Origin: Eriocheir sinensis
Taxonomy: Eukaryota > Arthropoda > Malacostraca > Decapoda > Varunidae
Direction of reading: 5' to 3'
Length of the DNA stretch: 64,000 nucleotides
NCBI RefSeq assembly: GCF_024679095.1
Contig: NC_066528.1
Coordinates: 15,252,015-15,316,014 of the forward strand
Below, one piece after another: positions 21,765 through 33,430 of this stretch; position 1 is the first letter of the stretch; each line of letters begins with the position of its first letter. A model generated the notes under the pieces. The model searched no databases. It was not told the DNA's origin and saw only the letters and a list, made by a program, of their open reading frames with translations. Made by a program: the position numbers and the translations under genes.

Positions 21765-23830
21765 TGCCTCCTCCTTCCCCTTCCTCCTCCCTCCTCCTCC
21801 TCCTCTTCCTTCACATCTCTTCCCTCTCCTGGTGTATGTCTCCCATTCTTCCTGTCCCTTCCTTTCTCTGTCATTTTCCATTCCCGTCCCCTTCCTTACT
21901 TTCTCTTTTCATTTCTTTTTCCTCTATTCATTCCACTTTTCAGTATTTCTCTATTCTCCTCAGTTTTCCCTTCTCCTCTTATTATTTCCATCTTTCTGTG
22001 TTTTCCTCCTTTTCCTCCCTTTTTCCTCCTTCTCCTGTTCTATTTCCCTTTCTCTCTGTTCTCCTCTTCCTCCTTTTTCCTGCTCCTCTTGTTCTGTTTC
22101 CACCTCTCTTCTCCTTTTCCTGCATTTATTTTACTATTTTTACTTCTCTTTTCTCTTCCTCCTCTTTTTTTCTTCCTACTCCTCTTGTTCGATTTCCATG
22201 TCTCTCTTCCTCTTCCTCTTCCTCCTCTACCTTGCTTCTCTTGCCCTATTTCCGTTTTTCTGTGGTCTCTTCTTTCTCCTCTTTTCTGCTTCTCTTATTC
22301 TGTTTCCTCTTCTCTCTGTTCTCTTCCTCTTCCTCTGTTCTCTTTATTGCTCTTTCCATTCCCTTCCTTTCCTGTTCTTTTCAATCCCTCCCTTTCCTGT
22401 TTTCTTCCTTTCTTCTCCTTCTTCCCATCCCTTCTCAATTCCCTTCCCTCCTTTCCCTATTCCCTTTCTTTCTGTTTCCAATCCCTCCCACCAGTTTGTC
22501 ATTCTCTCCTCCTCCTCCTCCTCCTCCTCTTCCTCCTCCCTAGCCATCACTGTCTCCCCGCCCCGCCCCTTCACTCAGTCTCACTCTCTCGCCAATAAGT
22601 CAACTATTAGGGATCACTTTCGAAGACTAAGCGCCCTTGCGTCACACATGTTGGTACTCTTCTTCTTCTTCTTCTTCCTCTCCTTCTTTCATATGGGATC
22701 ACTGTTTCTGCATGTGCCCTGGTTAATGCTCTTCTTGTTCTTCTTTTTCTTCTTCTTTTTTTCTTCTTTTTCCTCTTCTTTCATATGTGGTGGTTGTTCC
22801 TGTTAGTACTATTCTTCTTTTTCTTCTTCTTCTTCTTCTTCTTCTTCTCCGTTTACTCCTATTCTTCACGTCCTTTCCTCTGCTCCCTTCGCTGTCAAGT
22901 TTTCTTTTATCCAATTTATCCATCTCCTTCCTCTCTTCCTTCCTATTATCCTTCAGGTCTTTTCCTTCATTCCTTTCTCTTTGGCCTTCCTCTCTTCCTT
23001 CCTTCTATCCTTCACATCATTTTCTTCTTCTTTTATGCAGTCTATTCTTCTTGGTCTTCCTCTGTTCCTTCTTCCTGTCTTCCTGCAACCTCAACCTTCA
23101 ACTCTTCTTCAGCAGACTTCAAACCCTTCAGGTATTAGATTCGATCCTCCTTGTAAATGTATAGAGGATTCGAATCTCCTAATGGATGTCTCTTTCTTTC
23201 TCTCATTTATACTTTTATCCTTTTCTGTGACGCTTCTTGCTTCATATCGTTTCCTAATTCCTTACCTTCTTATCCTGTTGCCTGGCTCGCTTCTTTTATC
23301 TTCTCTTCCCTTACTTCTTCTTATTCCCCTTCTCAATCGTTCCATCCCCTTCTCCTCCCTATCTTGCTTCCACCCATCCACTCATCCCCACCTTTCAGCT
23401 CTCCTTATACTTCTACCTCCCCTCCGCTCCTCTTCCCTTTCCCCCTCTTTCCCCATTGCCTCATGGTCGTATAACGCACGGGGTGGCAAACTCTTACCTT
23501 CCCATTTACCCATAAGTCAGTACTCCTTACCTTCCTCCCCTATGGTTATGTCCCTCCTTCTCCCCACCTCCTCCACCTCCTCCCCTCTTCCACCTCTTCC
23601 CTCCTCTTCCCCTCACCCTCATCCTTTCATCTCTATACTTCCCCCCCCTCTCGCTTCCCCTACCCCCTTCCTCCTCCTCCTCTCCCCCATCTCTTCCCTC
23701 CTCTTCCCCTCACCCTCATCCTTTCATCTCTATACTTCCCCATCTGTCCTCCCCTACCCCCTTCCTCCTCCTCCTCCTCCTCCTCCTCCCGCTCCCTTCC
23801 CCTCCTCTCCTCGTAAAGTACAGAGTTACA
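21765..23830. repeat. 2-kb polypyrimidine tract
   Basis: Almost only C and T on the + strand (TTCCTCC, CTTCTT, CCCTTCC). Short mixed islands lie at about 22575-22650, 22685-22725, 22785-22810 and 23100-23190. Near 23130-23185, GATTCGATCCTCC and GAGGATTCGAATC face each other as an imperfect hairpin. AACCCC-free Ser/Phe/Leu frames of up to about 320 codons are artefacts. Confidence 0.9.
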
Positions 23831-23875
23831 GCGAGACAACTTAAGGATTTAATGGATACCTACTCCATTATTGCA

Positions 23876-23942
23876 TTGGAGGAGGAGGAGGAGGAGGAGG
23901 AGAAGGAGAAGGAGGAGGAGGAGGAGGGGAACGTCTACTGGG

Positions 23943-23991
<49 letters not shown>

Positions 23992-24110
23992 CGAGACAGA
24001 CAGACTGAGATTTAGTCCTCAACAATCATATTCTGTGTTAAGTCTCGTGTCTGCCTGTCAACCTCCTCCTCCTCCTCCTCCTCCTCCTCTTCCTCCTCCT
24101 CTTTCTTATC
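23876..24110. repeat. GGA, CT and CTC microsatellites
   Basis: (GGA)n at about 23877-23930, (CT)n at about 23947-23984 and (CTC)n at about 24062-24105. Confidence 0.93.
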
Positions 24111-24298
24111 CTACACTTCCTCTTCCTCTCCTACTTTGCACACTCACTTTCCTCTTAATTTCCCCTCCTCCTCCCTTTCCTCACACCCTCCTCTCCTATG
24201 TATGAAAGCATGTATGTACCCACGTATGTATGTATGTGATTAACGTACACCAAAACCTTAAAACAACAACAAGAAAAAAAGAACAAGACGAAGACAAC

Positions 24299-24301
<3 letters not shown>

Positions 24302-24351
<50 letters not shown>

Positions 24352-24352
24352 C
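24302..24352. repeat. (CA)n microsatellite
   Basis: Uninterrupted CA units. The surrounding 24110-24580 is CT-rich to mixed, without a gene. Confidence 0.96.
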
Positions 24353-24577
24353 CATCATACCATCTTTTCTTCCCTCAGCCACACTTTACTCTTTTTCTTT
24401 TCCCTCCTTCTTACCAACGCTGTCACGCCCCTGTACACAAAGGAGCGGGGCAGAGAGATGAACCTTCTGCTGTGATTTAGTTCTGCCATTGTCAAGGACC
24501 CACGCCGTTATGTCCACACTGATTTGCTTGTGAGTGGTAGTGCAGTGGTGTGTCCTCCAACGCTGGTGTACTCGGGT

Positions 24578-24742
24578 TACGAAGAGGAAGAGGAAGAGGA
24601 GGAGGAGGAGGAGGAGGAGGAGGAGGGGAACGTACCAATATAACTATACAAAATATCGCTTGTTGCTTGTTGCTGTATCTTTGCTTTGCTTGTGTGCTGA
24701 AGAGAGAGAGAGAGAGAGAGAGAGAGAGTGTGTGTGTGTGTC
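24578..24742. repeat. GGA and GA/GT microsatellites
   Basis: (GGA)n at about 24586-24627; (GA)n at about 24702-24727 turning into GT. The 24743-25040 stretch after it is mixed, unassigned sequence. Confidence 0.93.
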
Positions 24743-25044
24743 TTTCTACTTGGTATATTCTGGAGGAGAAGGAAAACGAAAAAGAGGAGGAGACTAAAAA
24801 CAACAACACTTCATGCATATCGCTTCTTGGCCTGTTCTTAGACGCCCTCGGCTCCCACGACCAATACTTCCAAAGGCCACAAGGAAGATTACTCGGGATC
24901 TCATGACCACACTAACCACCGCCAACACCATGGCTAATAACTCCAATACCGCCCCTAATAATCATATCACACACACGGTAGATTAGGAGCTACAAGGCAT
25001 CCCCCTCCCCAGCCCCCAACACGCAAACACTTCTCCGATAACTT

Positions 25045-25470
25045 AATAGACAAAGCTCTGCCCTGTCTGGCTCTGACTTGGCGGGCCGAGGTTCGAGTCC
25101 CGTTCAGTCTGGGATTTTCCGCCTACAAGGAGCGGTTCCAGTCCCCCCTTGAGCAAGTCGGATGAGATGCGTGGTGTGTGAATGTCCCGTCGGTACCCAG
25201 AAGGTTTGGAAAGTTTCGTTTAGTCGGCGCAACATCTGTGGTCATAGGAATTATAGGAGAAGAGAACAGATCCCGGGAGACGGGACACAACGCCCGATTA
25301 ATACCTGGTACCCATTCACTGCTGGGTGGACAGGGGCGTAGGGTATCGGAAAAGCCGCCCAAATTTTGCCAGTACCCAGAGATCGACTATACTGATGCTT
25401 GCTGGGGATAGCGGGTCCAGCCGAGATCAGGCCGTGGGTGAATTATACCTTGAGGCACCTTGAGGTTTAT
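25045..25470 (+). mobile_element. tRNA-derived SINE candidate
   Basis: GGTTCGAGTCC at 25090-25100 fits the internal polymerase III B box. A degenerate A-box region lies upstream (GTCTGGCTCTGACTTGG, 25065-25081), about the right distance away. The body continues as compact non-coding sequence including ACCTGGTACCCATTCACTG and GGTGGACAGGGG and ends in a short repetition of ACCTTGAGG. The body resembles a conserved core I associate with crustacean SINEs, but I cannot run a search. No clear A tail or target duplication is visible. Confidence 0.5.
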
Positions 25471-25806
25471 TAACACGCCAGAGAATAACAGGTAATGAGA
25501 CGAAACCTACAATGAACTCCGCCACGGGACAGGTACGGGGAGCCGCCTACCTGCTGATAATTATGAAGGGGGGAGAAGGGAAGGAGGAAAAGGTATGCCT
25601 CCTATGTCGTCTGACCTCACGCCCCCTTCACTCACCCCTGCACCCCCCTTCAACCCTTTCATCCCCCTCCCCCTCCCCCCTTCCTGGTTCCCTTAGTGAT
25701 CTCCCAGGCGTGGCAAAGACATGGTCAGTTGATGCAGATATTCACATTCTTGTCTTTCATTATATCACAAAGGAGACACATATATCACGTGATCTTCTTC
25801 CCCTAT

Positions 25807-25808
<2 letters not shown>
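25471..25808. other. Unassigned, C-rich in part
   Basis: Mixed sequence with a C-rich stretch (25619-25690). No gene seen. Confidence 0.4.
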
Positions 25809-25873
<65 letters not shown>

Positions 25874-26013
25874 ACCACGTGGAAAGTAGGTAGAAAGAAA
25901 AGTAAAAAAAAAAAGAAAGAGAAAGGTGTGTAAGATTTGCTTCAACAATAAAGAAAAAAGAAAGAAAAGAAAAAGAAAATAAAGAAAATGCAGAACCGTT
26001 AAATATCTATGAT

Positions 26014-26085
<72 letters not shown>

Positions 26086-26124
26086 CATAGAGAGAGAGGT
26101 CAGAAGTATGATCGGATAATCCGA

Positions 26125-26188
<64 letters not shown>

Positions 26189-26241
26189 AACAACGAGAGA
26201 GAGAGAGAGAGGTCAGTAAGAAGTATGATCGGATAATCCCA

Positions 26242-26275
<34 letters not shown>
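25809..26275. repeat. Four (CA)n runs in a ~130-bp repeated context
   Basis: (CA)n at about 25809-25869, 26017-26082, 26125-26186 and 26242-26273. AGAAGTATGATCGGATAATCC recurs at 26103 and 26220 between the last three runs, so the CA tracts sit in a tandem unit of about 117 bp. Confidence 0.93.
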
Positions 26276-26276
<1 letters not shown>

Positions 26277-26279
26277 AAT

Positions 26280-26465
26280 GGCGTCACCTTACCGTCACCT
26301 GTCACCGCAGTTCTTTGTAAATTAGGGGTCATTGTGGGCCCCGCTGGCTACCGCCCCCCCCCCCTCTCCCCCGACAGGTAATTCGCGGGCAGGTAAGGTG
26401 GGCATGGGGGGGGGGAGGGGGGGAGGGAGGGGACAGGTAAGGGCGTGAAGGGGTAAAGAGGCAGT
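26280..26465. other. C-run and G-run rich interval
   Basis: GTCACCTTACCGTCACCTGTCACC (degenerate repeat) is followed by C runs at 26351-26372 and G runs at 26405-26432. CAGGTAA recurs, which makes splice-donor lookalikes; no ORF supports an exon. Confidence 0.4.
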
Positions 26466-26489
26466 GGTTGCAGATAAAGGTAATGTATT

Positions 26490-27215
26490 TTATTTTTTGC
26501 GTCTTTTTTTGTTGTTCTTTTTTTTCTTTCTTTTTTTTTGTTGTTTATTACGTATTCGTCTTTAATGCTTCTTATTTTTCTTGTTTTTTTTTGTTTGTTT
26601 TCTTGATTTCTTCTTTTCTTTATTATTTTCTTCTTCGTTTTCTTCTTGTTTTCTTCTTTTATTGATTATTTTTTCTTCTTTCTTTTTCTTCTTTTTTCTT
26701 GATTATTTTTCTTCTTTCTTCTTCCTTTTCTTGTTTTCTTCTTTGCTTTATTATTTTTCTTCTTTCTTTTTCCTTTTCTTCTTGTTTTCTTCTTCTTTTC
26801 TTTATTATTTTCTTCTTTCTTCTTCCTTTTCTTCTTCTTTTCTTTATTATTTTCTTTTTCTTCTTGTTTTCTTCTTCTTTTCTTTATTATTTTCTTCTTT
26901 CTTCTTCCTTTTCTTCTTCTTTTCTTTATTATTTTCTTTTTCTTTTCTGTTTCCTTCTTCTTTTCTTTATCATTTTCTTCTCTTCTTCCTTTTCTTCTTC
27001 TTTTCTTTATTATTTTTTTCTTCTTGTTTTCTTCTTGTTTTCTATATTATTTTTCTTCTTTCTTTTTCCTTTTCTTCTTTTTATCTTCTTGTCTTTATTA
27101 TTTTCTTCTTACTTCTTTTTGTTTTCCTCTTTTCTTTATCATTCTCTTCTTTCTTCTTCCTTTTCTCGTTTTCTTCTTTTCTTCATCATTTTCCATTTTC
27201 TTATCTTCTCTTTTA
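26490..27215. repeat. TTC/TTTTC pyrimidine array with ~60-bp units
   Basis: T-rich pyrimidine DNA in which TTCTTTATTATTTTCTTC and TTCTTCCTTTTC recur every ~60 bp. Phe/Leu/Ser frames up to about 250 codons are artefacts. Confidence 0.9.
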
Positions 27216-27500
27216 TATCCAAGAACAAGAACAAAATGACACTAACAAGAACAAAGCAGAAGAGTTGAAGAACCCTCACTGTGGCAAAATAAAGAAGACA
27301 AAAAGACAAAAAAGAAAATCTTCCTGAACCAAGGCCATCGCCCCCTTCAAGCAGGTTCTGTGATGCAAGAGTTTAAGCCCACACCCCGCGCCTGGCTCCC
27401 GTGCATGGTCGTGTGTGTATACTGGCAGGGAGAAATGAGGGCACGGCGGCGTCTGTCAGCGGGGAAAGAATAAATATTGACGGAAAAAGAGAATGAAGGA
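27216..27500. other. Unassigned interval
   Basis: AAGAACAAAA-type sequence grading into mixed sequence; no feature seen. Confidence 0.4.
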
Positions 27501-27990
27501 GCTGTATACGACTGACATGATATAAAAGACAAGAAGTTTGGAAATAAATCAACGGGAACTTGGATAAATGTATAGTGTAGATAAACAATATTAGGACAAC
27601 GGTATACTTAATATGACTAAAAAAAAGAATTAAGGACGACTGACATGGAAAATAGAAAAAGAATAGTTTGGAAATATACTGAACGGAAACTTGGGAAAAT
27701 GTATTGAGTAGATAAAACAGTATTAGGACAACGGTGTGACTATCAAATGAGAAAAGAAGAAGAAAATAGGCTGTCTACATTGATGAAAAGGAGGAAAAAT
27801 TGAATAGTTTGGAAATATACTGAACGGAAACTTGAAAAAAAAAATTGTATTGTGTAGATAAAACGATATTAGGAGAATGGTATAATTAACATGACAAGAA
27901 AAGAGTGAAGGACGAAAGTACGACTGACATGAAAAATAGGAAAAGAAGAAAAGTTTGAAAATAAATGACCGGAAACTTTGACAACTCACT
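27501..27990. repeat. ~130-bp degenerate tandem repeat (4 copies)
   Basis: GACTGACATG, AGTTTGGAAATA, ACGGAAACTTGG and GTAGATAAAACAGTATTAGG-like words recur in order near 27510, 27640, 27800 and 27915. The second and third copies are closest. Confidence 0.85.
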
Positions 27991-28084
27991 GCTCCTAAAA
28001 ATTAAAAAAAAGTTCAGAGGAGTGTGGCCGACAGCGAGGCCAATTTCGGGAGGAGAGGTGTTCTGAGTGATTAGGGTGGGGGTA

Positions 28085-28520
28085 CGGTTTTTCTTGTTCT
28101 TGTTTTGGTTCCTTTTCTTCTTGTTCTAGTTCCTCTTGTTCTTGGATGTGAAAGTTAAGATGAGAAAAAAAAAAGTAAAAGAGAGGACATTGGTTGAACT
28201 CCCGCCCGATACGAACGCTGACATTTTAATTCTTGTTTTTGTTGATTTTCTTCTTGTTCTAGTTCCTGAAGTTCTTGGGTATAAAAGTAGAGATAAGAAA
28301 AAGAAAAAAATAAAGAAAAACAGAAGAGATTACCAAGGTTTAACTCCCGCCCGCCACGAACGCTGACATTTTAATTCTTGTTTTTGTTGATTTTCTTCTT
28401 GTTTAGTTCCTGAAGTTCTTGGATATAAAAGTAAAGATAAGAAGAAAAAATAATAAAGAAAATCAGAAGAGATACCATGGTTCTCCGGCCCGCCACGAAC
28501 GCTGACCTTTTCAAATCATC
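28085..28520. repeat. ~125-bp tandem repeat (3 copies)
   Basis: CGCCCG-TACGAACGCTGACATTTTAATTC, GTTTTTGTTGATTTTCTTC and AGTTCCTGAAGTTCTTGG repeat in order at about 28200-28280, 28345-28425 and (partly) 28490-28510. Confidence 0.88.
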
Positions 28521-28524
28521 GCCG

Positions 28525-28640
28525 AAGGGTCTATGCTATCCTGGTGACCGTCTGCCAACCCGAAGTGCAGCGAAACTCTCTACACGGAAGAGATGAGTTC
28601 CAGGGCCAGCAAAACACTAGCGCCATGTGGAATATACTCC
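28525..28640 (+). mobile_element. Possible decayed SINE fragment
   Basis: GACCGTCTGCCAACCCG, GATGAGTTCCAGGGCCAGCA and TAGCGCCATG resemble GACCACCCATCAACCCGG, AATGAGTTCCGGGGGGCAGC and TGGCGCCAC of the SINE at 39997-40347, in the same order. The similarity is weak. Confidence 0.35.
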
Positions 28641-28739
28641 CTCAAAATTGTCCTCAGTGATACAGGAAACGCTTTGTGGTTAATAGAATATATTGTCATT
28701 CGATATGTCTTAATTTATAAACACTTAAAGAGGCGAGTG

Positions 28740-28873
28740 ATTTTCTTCTTTTTCTTCTTCTTCTTCTTCTTCTTCTTCTGCTTCTGCTTCTTCTTCTTCT
28801 TCTTCTTTTTCTTCTTCAATTCCGCCTTTTACTTCTCCTTTGCACAGCAGACAAATTTATCATCAGCTTTATC

Positions 28874-28927
<54 letters not shown>

Positions 28928-29083
28928 AACACACACACGCATAACGGGAGATTCCTGTATGCCGGATGCCTGCAAGCGAGGGCATAGACGAGCCTCCTCC
29001 TCCTCCTCCTCCTCCTCCTCCTTCTCCTCCTTCTCCTGCCGTGATATAGTGAATGTCGAGATACTGTAAGGGGGCATGAAGAG

Positions 29084-29128
<45 letters not shown>

Positions 29129-29138
29129 AGCAGTCATA

Positions 29139-29202
<64 letters not shown>

Positions 29203-29345
29203 ACAACATACAAACAAACAAACAGTACGCTCAGGTATACAGGTAAACAAACATATAAACAAACAGAGATAAACAAACATAAGAAAGTAACGAAACAAAC
29301 TACTGACGAAACTACGAACACACACACACACACACACACATGCAC
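28740..29345. repeat. Microsatellite cluster (CTT, CA, CTC, CT)
   Basis: (CTT)n at about 28745-28817, (CA)n at 28873-28922, (CTC)n at 28994-29036, (CA)n at 29084-29126, (CT)n at 29143-29199, ACAA-rich 29210-29285 and (CA)n at 29319-29342. Confidence 0.95.
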
Positions 29346-29433
29346 ACAGGCTGGTGACCGTCACGCCACGTCGCCCCCAGCCTGTGGCCAGGGCGTGGGA
29401 ATATATTTGCGCTCCTTCACTGCTCTTTAGTGG

Positions 29434-30325
29434 TCCCTCACCATTTTGTACGCACTCCTAATTAGCGTTCACCATTTTGTACGCACTTCTAATTAGCGTT
29501 CACCATTTTGTACGCACTCCTAATTAGCGTTCACCATTTTGTACGCACTCCTAATTAGCGTTCGCCATTTCGTACGCACTCCTAACTAACGTTCACCATT
29601 TTGTACGCACTTCTAATTAGCGTTCACCATTTTGTACGCACTCCTAATTAGCGTTCACCATTTTGTACGCACTCCTAATTAGCGTTCACCATTTTGTACG
29701 CACCCCTAATTAGCGCTCACCATTTTGTACGCACTCCTAATTAGCGTTCGCCATTTCGTACGCACTCCTAACTAGCGTTCACCATTTCGTACGCACTCCT
29801 AACTAGCGTTCACCATTTTGTACGCACTTCTAATTAGCGTTCACCATTTTGTACGCACCCCTAATTAGCGTTCACCATTTTGTACGCACTTCTAATTAGC
29901 GTTCTCCATTTTGTACGCACTTCTAATTAGCGTTCACCATTTTGTACGCATCCCTAATTAGCGTTCACCATTTTGTACGCACTCCTAATTAGCGTTCACC
30001 ATTTTGTACGCACTCCTAATTAGTGTTCGCCATTTTGTACGCACTCCTAATTAGCGTTCACCATTTTGTACGCACTCCTAATTAGCGTTCACCATTTTGT
30101 ACGCACTCCTAATTAGCGTTCACCATTTTGTACGCACTCCTAATTAGCGTTCGCCATTTTGTACGCACTCCTAATTAGCGTTCACCATTTTGTACGCACT
30201 CCTAATTAGCGTTCACCATTTTGTACGCACTCCTAATTAGCGTTCGCCATTTTGTACGCACTCCTAATTAGCGGTCACCATTTTGTACGCACTCCTAACT
30301 AGCGTTCACCATTTTGTACGCACTT
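29434..30325. repeat. 31-bp satellite array, copy A (~29 units)
   Basis: Each unit reads GTTCACCATTTTGTACGCAC then TCCTAATTAGC, 31 bp. Units are near-identical with recurring variants (CGCC for CACC, ACTAGC for ATTAGC, CTTC for CTCC). A shorter piece precedes the first clean unit. It ends at GCACTTTTATCATTTCC, the same word that ends the second array. There are no unique spacers, so it is not a CRISPR. Confidence 0.98.
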
Positions 30326-30530
30326 TTATCATTTCCGTGCACCTAATACTTTGCACACGACCTCAAATTAACGTATACCAGTTTGTACGTTTTGCTCTAA
30401 TTTTTCCATACCAGCTATATATATATTTTTTTCTGATTTGCGTTCTAAGTGAGAGACAAAGACACTCTAACAGACACAGACAATTAGACAGACAGACAAA
30501 CAGAGACAAACAAATCAAACAGACAAACCA

Positions 30531-30660
30531 CCGGAAATTGACCTCTCTTATGGTCACTCTCTACTTTTATCTTTTTTTTTCTAGTAGCATATATCGGGAT
30601 CTTTTTTTCTACAGTTTTTATATGCCCTTGAGCTGCTTCCTTTCCTGTAAATAAAATAAA
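30531..30660 (+). mobile_element. LINE 3'-tail copy
   Basis: CCGGAAATTGACCTCTCTTA then TATATGCCCTTGAGCTGC and TTTCCTGTAAATAAAATAAA matches the LINE tail downstream of the reverse transcriptase at 63312-63436. It ends in an AAATA-type tail. Confidence 0.75.
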
Positions 30661-30880
30661 AAGAAACGGGCAGACAGATACCGACAGACAGACAGAAAGA
30701 TAGACAGTGACAGGCTTCAGAAAATATAGCCAAAACCAAAATAGAAACCACATCATATATAAATAAAATAAAAAGAAACAGGCAGACAGATACCGACAGA
30801 CAGACAGAAAGATAGACAGTGACAGGCTCCAGAAAATATATCCAAAACCAAAATAGAAACCACATCATATATAAATCATG
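30661..30880. repeat. ~107-bp direct duplication (AGACAG-rich)
   Basis: AAAAGAAAC, GGCAGACAGATACCGACAG and ACCAAAATAGAAACCACATC occur twice in unit A (30660-30766 and 30768-30875) but once in unit B (35100-35207). Confidence 0.88.
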
Positions 30881-30984
30881 GACTCTGAACTCCTTTGTCT
30901 AAACCAGCGCTGGAGAAAAAAAATAACCATGAAAATGAAAAAGAAAAAAAATGAATGTATAACGACTAACGTGGTCTTGTTTTG

Positions 30985-31600
30985 CTTTTCCTTTTCCTTC
31001 ATCAATTCTTTCATTACAATCTTTTCACTCTCTGTTACACTTTACTTTCCTGTCTATCCTTCATCCTTCTTTTTCTTTCAACTTTCTTACTTTCCAACAC
31101 CCTAACACATACTAACATACGTCTTTTTCTTTTCATTTTCCTTTATCAATTCTTTCTTTACAATCTTTTCACTCTCTCTTACACATAACTTTCCTGTCTA
31201 TCTTTCGCTCTTTTTACTTTCAACTTTCTTTCTTTCCAACACCCTAACACACACACTAACATATACGTCTTTTTCTTTTCATTTTCCTTTATCAATTCTT
31301 TCTTTACAATCTTTTCACTCTCTCTTAATCTTTACTTTCCTATCAATCCTTCATATTTCTTTTACTTTGCACTTTCTCTCGTCTTTCCAACACCCTAACA
31401 CACACACTAACATATACGTCTCTTTCTATTCATTTTCCTTTATCAATTCTTTCTTTACAATCTTTTCACTCTCCCTCTCACATTTTACTTTCCTGTCTAT
31501 CCTTCACCCCTTTCCTTACTTTCAACTTTCTCTCGTCTTTCCAACACCCTAACACACACAAACAAACGTCATATTCTTTTCATTTTCCTTTATCAATTCT
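30985..31600. repeat. 151-bp tandem repeat, unit A (~4 copies)
   Basis: TCAATTCTTTCTTTACAATC, TTTTCACTCTC, TTTACTTTCCTGTCTATCC and CCAACACCCTAACACAC recur every ~130-151 bp. The corresponding array in unit B has about eight copies. Confidence 0.92.
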
Positions 31601-31840
31601 TTCTACTCACTCTTCGATCTCCCTTGCACAGCACTGGACTTCCCTTCCTATCCTTCTCCCTTCCATTACTCTGCACTTTCTCTCCTCTTACCAACGGGAT
31701 CAGCAAAGACAAACAGTGTCTCTCAAATCATACACACGGAGCCCTTCACGTCACTTCAAGCTTACAAAATGAGGCGAAAAAGTGAGTCCCAAGCGGAGCA
31801 GTGACGCGCGGGCCAGGTAAGGTAAGGCCAGGTAACCCCC
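31601..31840. other. Unique link inside unit A
   Basis: Non-repetitive sequence also present at 36540-36760. It contains CCAGGTAAGGTAAGG at 31812, a splice-donor lookalike altered to CCAGGGAAGG in unit B, which argues against a functional site. Confidence 0.6.
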
Positions 31841-32665
31841 AGCCCCTTCCTTCTCCCCTACTCGCTTTCCCTTCCCTCCCCTTTTTTCATCACTCCCTCC
31901 CTCCCTTTCTTCCTTATCTCCTTACTCGCTTTCTCTTCCCTTCCCTTCTTCTCCCTCCCTTCATCCCCTTCTTTCCTTTCTCTTCCCTTCCCTTCTTTTC
32001 CCTCCCTTCCTCCTTTCTTTATCCCATTATTTGCTTTCTCTTCCCTTCCCTTCTCCTCCCTCCCTTCATCCCCTTCATTCCTTTCTCTTCCCTTTCCTTC
32101 TTCTCCCTCTCTTCCTCCTTTCTTTATCCCCTTCTTTGCTTTCTCTTCCCTTCCCTTCTTCTCCCTTCCTTCTCCCCTTACACCCTTTCTCTTCCTTATC
32201 TTCCCTTTCTTATCTCTCCCTCCCTCCCTTTCTTCCTTATCTCCTTACTTGGTTTCTCTTCTCTTCCTTTCTTTCTCTTCCTCCTTCCCTCCTTTCTTTA
32301 TCTCATTACTCGCTTTTTCTTTCCCTTCCTTTCTTTCTTCTCTTTTCCTCTATTCCTTATCTCTTTCTCGCTTTCTCTTCCTTTCCCTTCCCTTCCCTTC
32401 TTTCTTTTCTCTTCCTCCCTTCCTTCCTTACCCCTTTCTCGCTTTCTCTTCCTTTCCCTTCCCTTCTTTTCTCTTCCTCCCTCCTTTCCTTACCCCTTTC
32501 TCGCGTTCTCTTCCTTTCCCTTCCCTTCTTTTCTCTTCCGCCCTCCCTTCCTTACCCCTTTCTCGCGTTCTCTTCCTTTCCCTTCCCTTCTTTTCTCTTC
32601 CTCCCTTCCTTCTTTATCCCCTAACTCCATTTTCTCCTCCTTTCCTTACCAGCTCGTATTTCAAA
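31841..32665. repeat. CT-rich minisatellite, ~55-65 bp units (unit A)
   Basis: TTTCTCGCTTTCTCTTCC, TTTCCCTTCCCTTC and TTTTCTCTTCCTCCC with CTTACCCC recur; the right half is more regular. Long Ser/Leu/Phe/Pro frames here are artefacts. Confidence 0.92.
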
Positions 32666-33089
32666 CACAAACAATGATAAATACAAAATGGTGCTAACTT
32701 TTTTTTTATCTTTAATGGAATACGTAAGTGTGTTTATCGTACTTTTTTTATTACTTAACATTGCTTTGTATTCTTATTCCTCTCATCATCTTTAATTACC
32801 TCCAAAAATGTAATTACCTGAACCCGAAAATAACGACTTTTTTTTTTTTTAACGTCGTATAAGTAGCCTGCCTCAACAATGGTGTGGCTAATATTTTTTT
32901 TTCTTTTCTTGACCCGTTTTAGAAAGCGTGGTCAGCTGGTATTATTGATTTTTTTTACTGTTTACGAATGAGTTTGAAATATGTCGACTACACCGTGAAA
33001 ATCCAACTCTTCTAATTAACTCCGTCCCATAATTGAAATAAAAAAAAGACAAACCAGCCACATAACTTGATAAATATTAGTGCGAAGTT
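32666..33089. other. AT-rich link (unit A), no gene
   Basis: T-rich sequence almost identical to 37680-38111; no coding frame seen. Confidence 0.6.
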
Positions 33090-33093
33090 TGAA

Positions 33094-33277
33094 TCTGGTA
33101 GCAGCGACGGGCCACATTTTTGCTATGATATAAACCCCCCAAAATAGATGACGCATAAACTGATCACAAATGCGTCGATATATATTATGAAATGGTTTGC
33201 GTGAGTGATGATTTTTTCTCATTTTTCTCGCTTAGAGGGACCTTTGAGAAACATGATCCCCGCAGCTACCGGGTTAA
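33094..33277 (+). mobile_element. 180-bp TIR element (MITE A), copy 2
   Basis: Body 33094-33273 with ends TCTGGTAGCAGCGACGGG and, inverted, CCCGGTAGCTGCGGGG. The left flank is TGAA and the right TTAA. It lies within the segmental duplication, so copy 3 is its duplicate. Confidence 0.78.
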
Positions 33278-33430
33278 AAATGTGGCGTAGACGTCTCACC
33301 ATTGTAGTATTTTAATATGTGATAATCTCCCCTACACAGACACCTGACTCACTTTCCATCACCTTCACGAGGCAACACAAACAGGGAGCTTTTTGTCTCA
33401 CTTCATTTCCATCCTGTAAGCCTAAAATGT

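Larger units (their letters stand above)
29434..33430. repeat. Segmental tandem duplication, unit A
   Basis: Ordered content: 31-bp array, ~200-bp unique link, LINE tail, AGACAG-rich link (duplicated in this copy, 30661-30875), 151-bp array, link with CAGTGACGCGCGGGCCAGG, CT-rich ~60-bp array, AT-rich link, MITE A copy 2, and an end word CCTAAAATG. The same order recurs in 33431-38450 with very high identity in the unique links (for example 31775-31860 against 36695-36785, and 32700-33300 against 37710-38310). Confidence 0.95.

Noticed and set aside
29434..30325. Regular 31-bp repeats suggesting a CRISPR array
   Set aside because: Units are directly joined without unique spacers, there are no cas genes, and the genome is eukaryotic in character.
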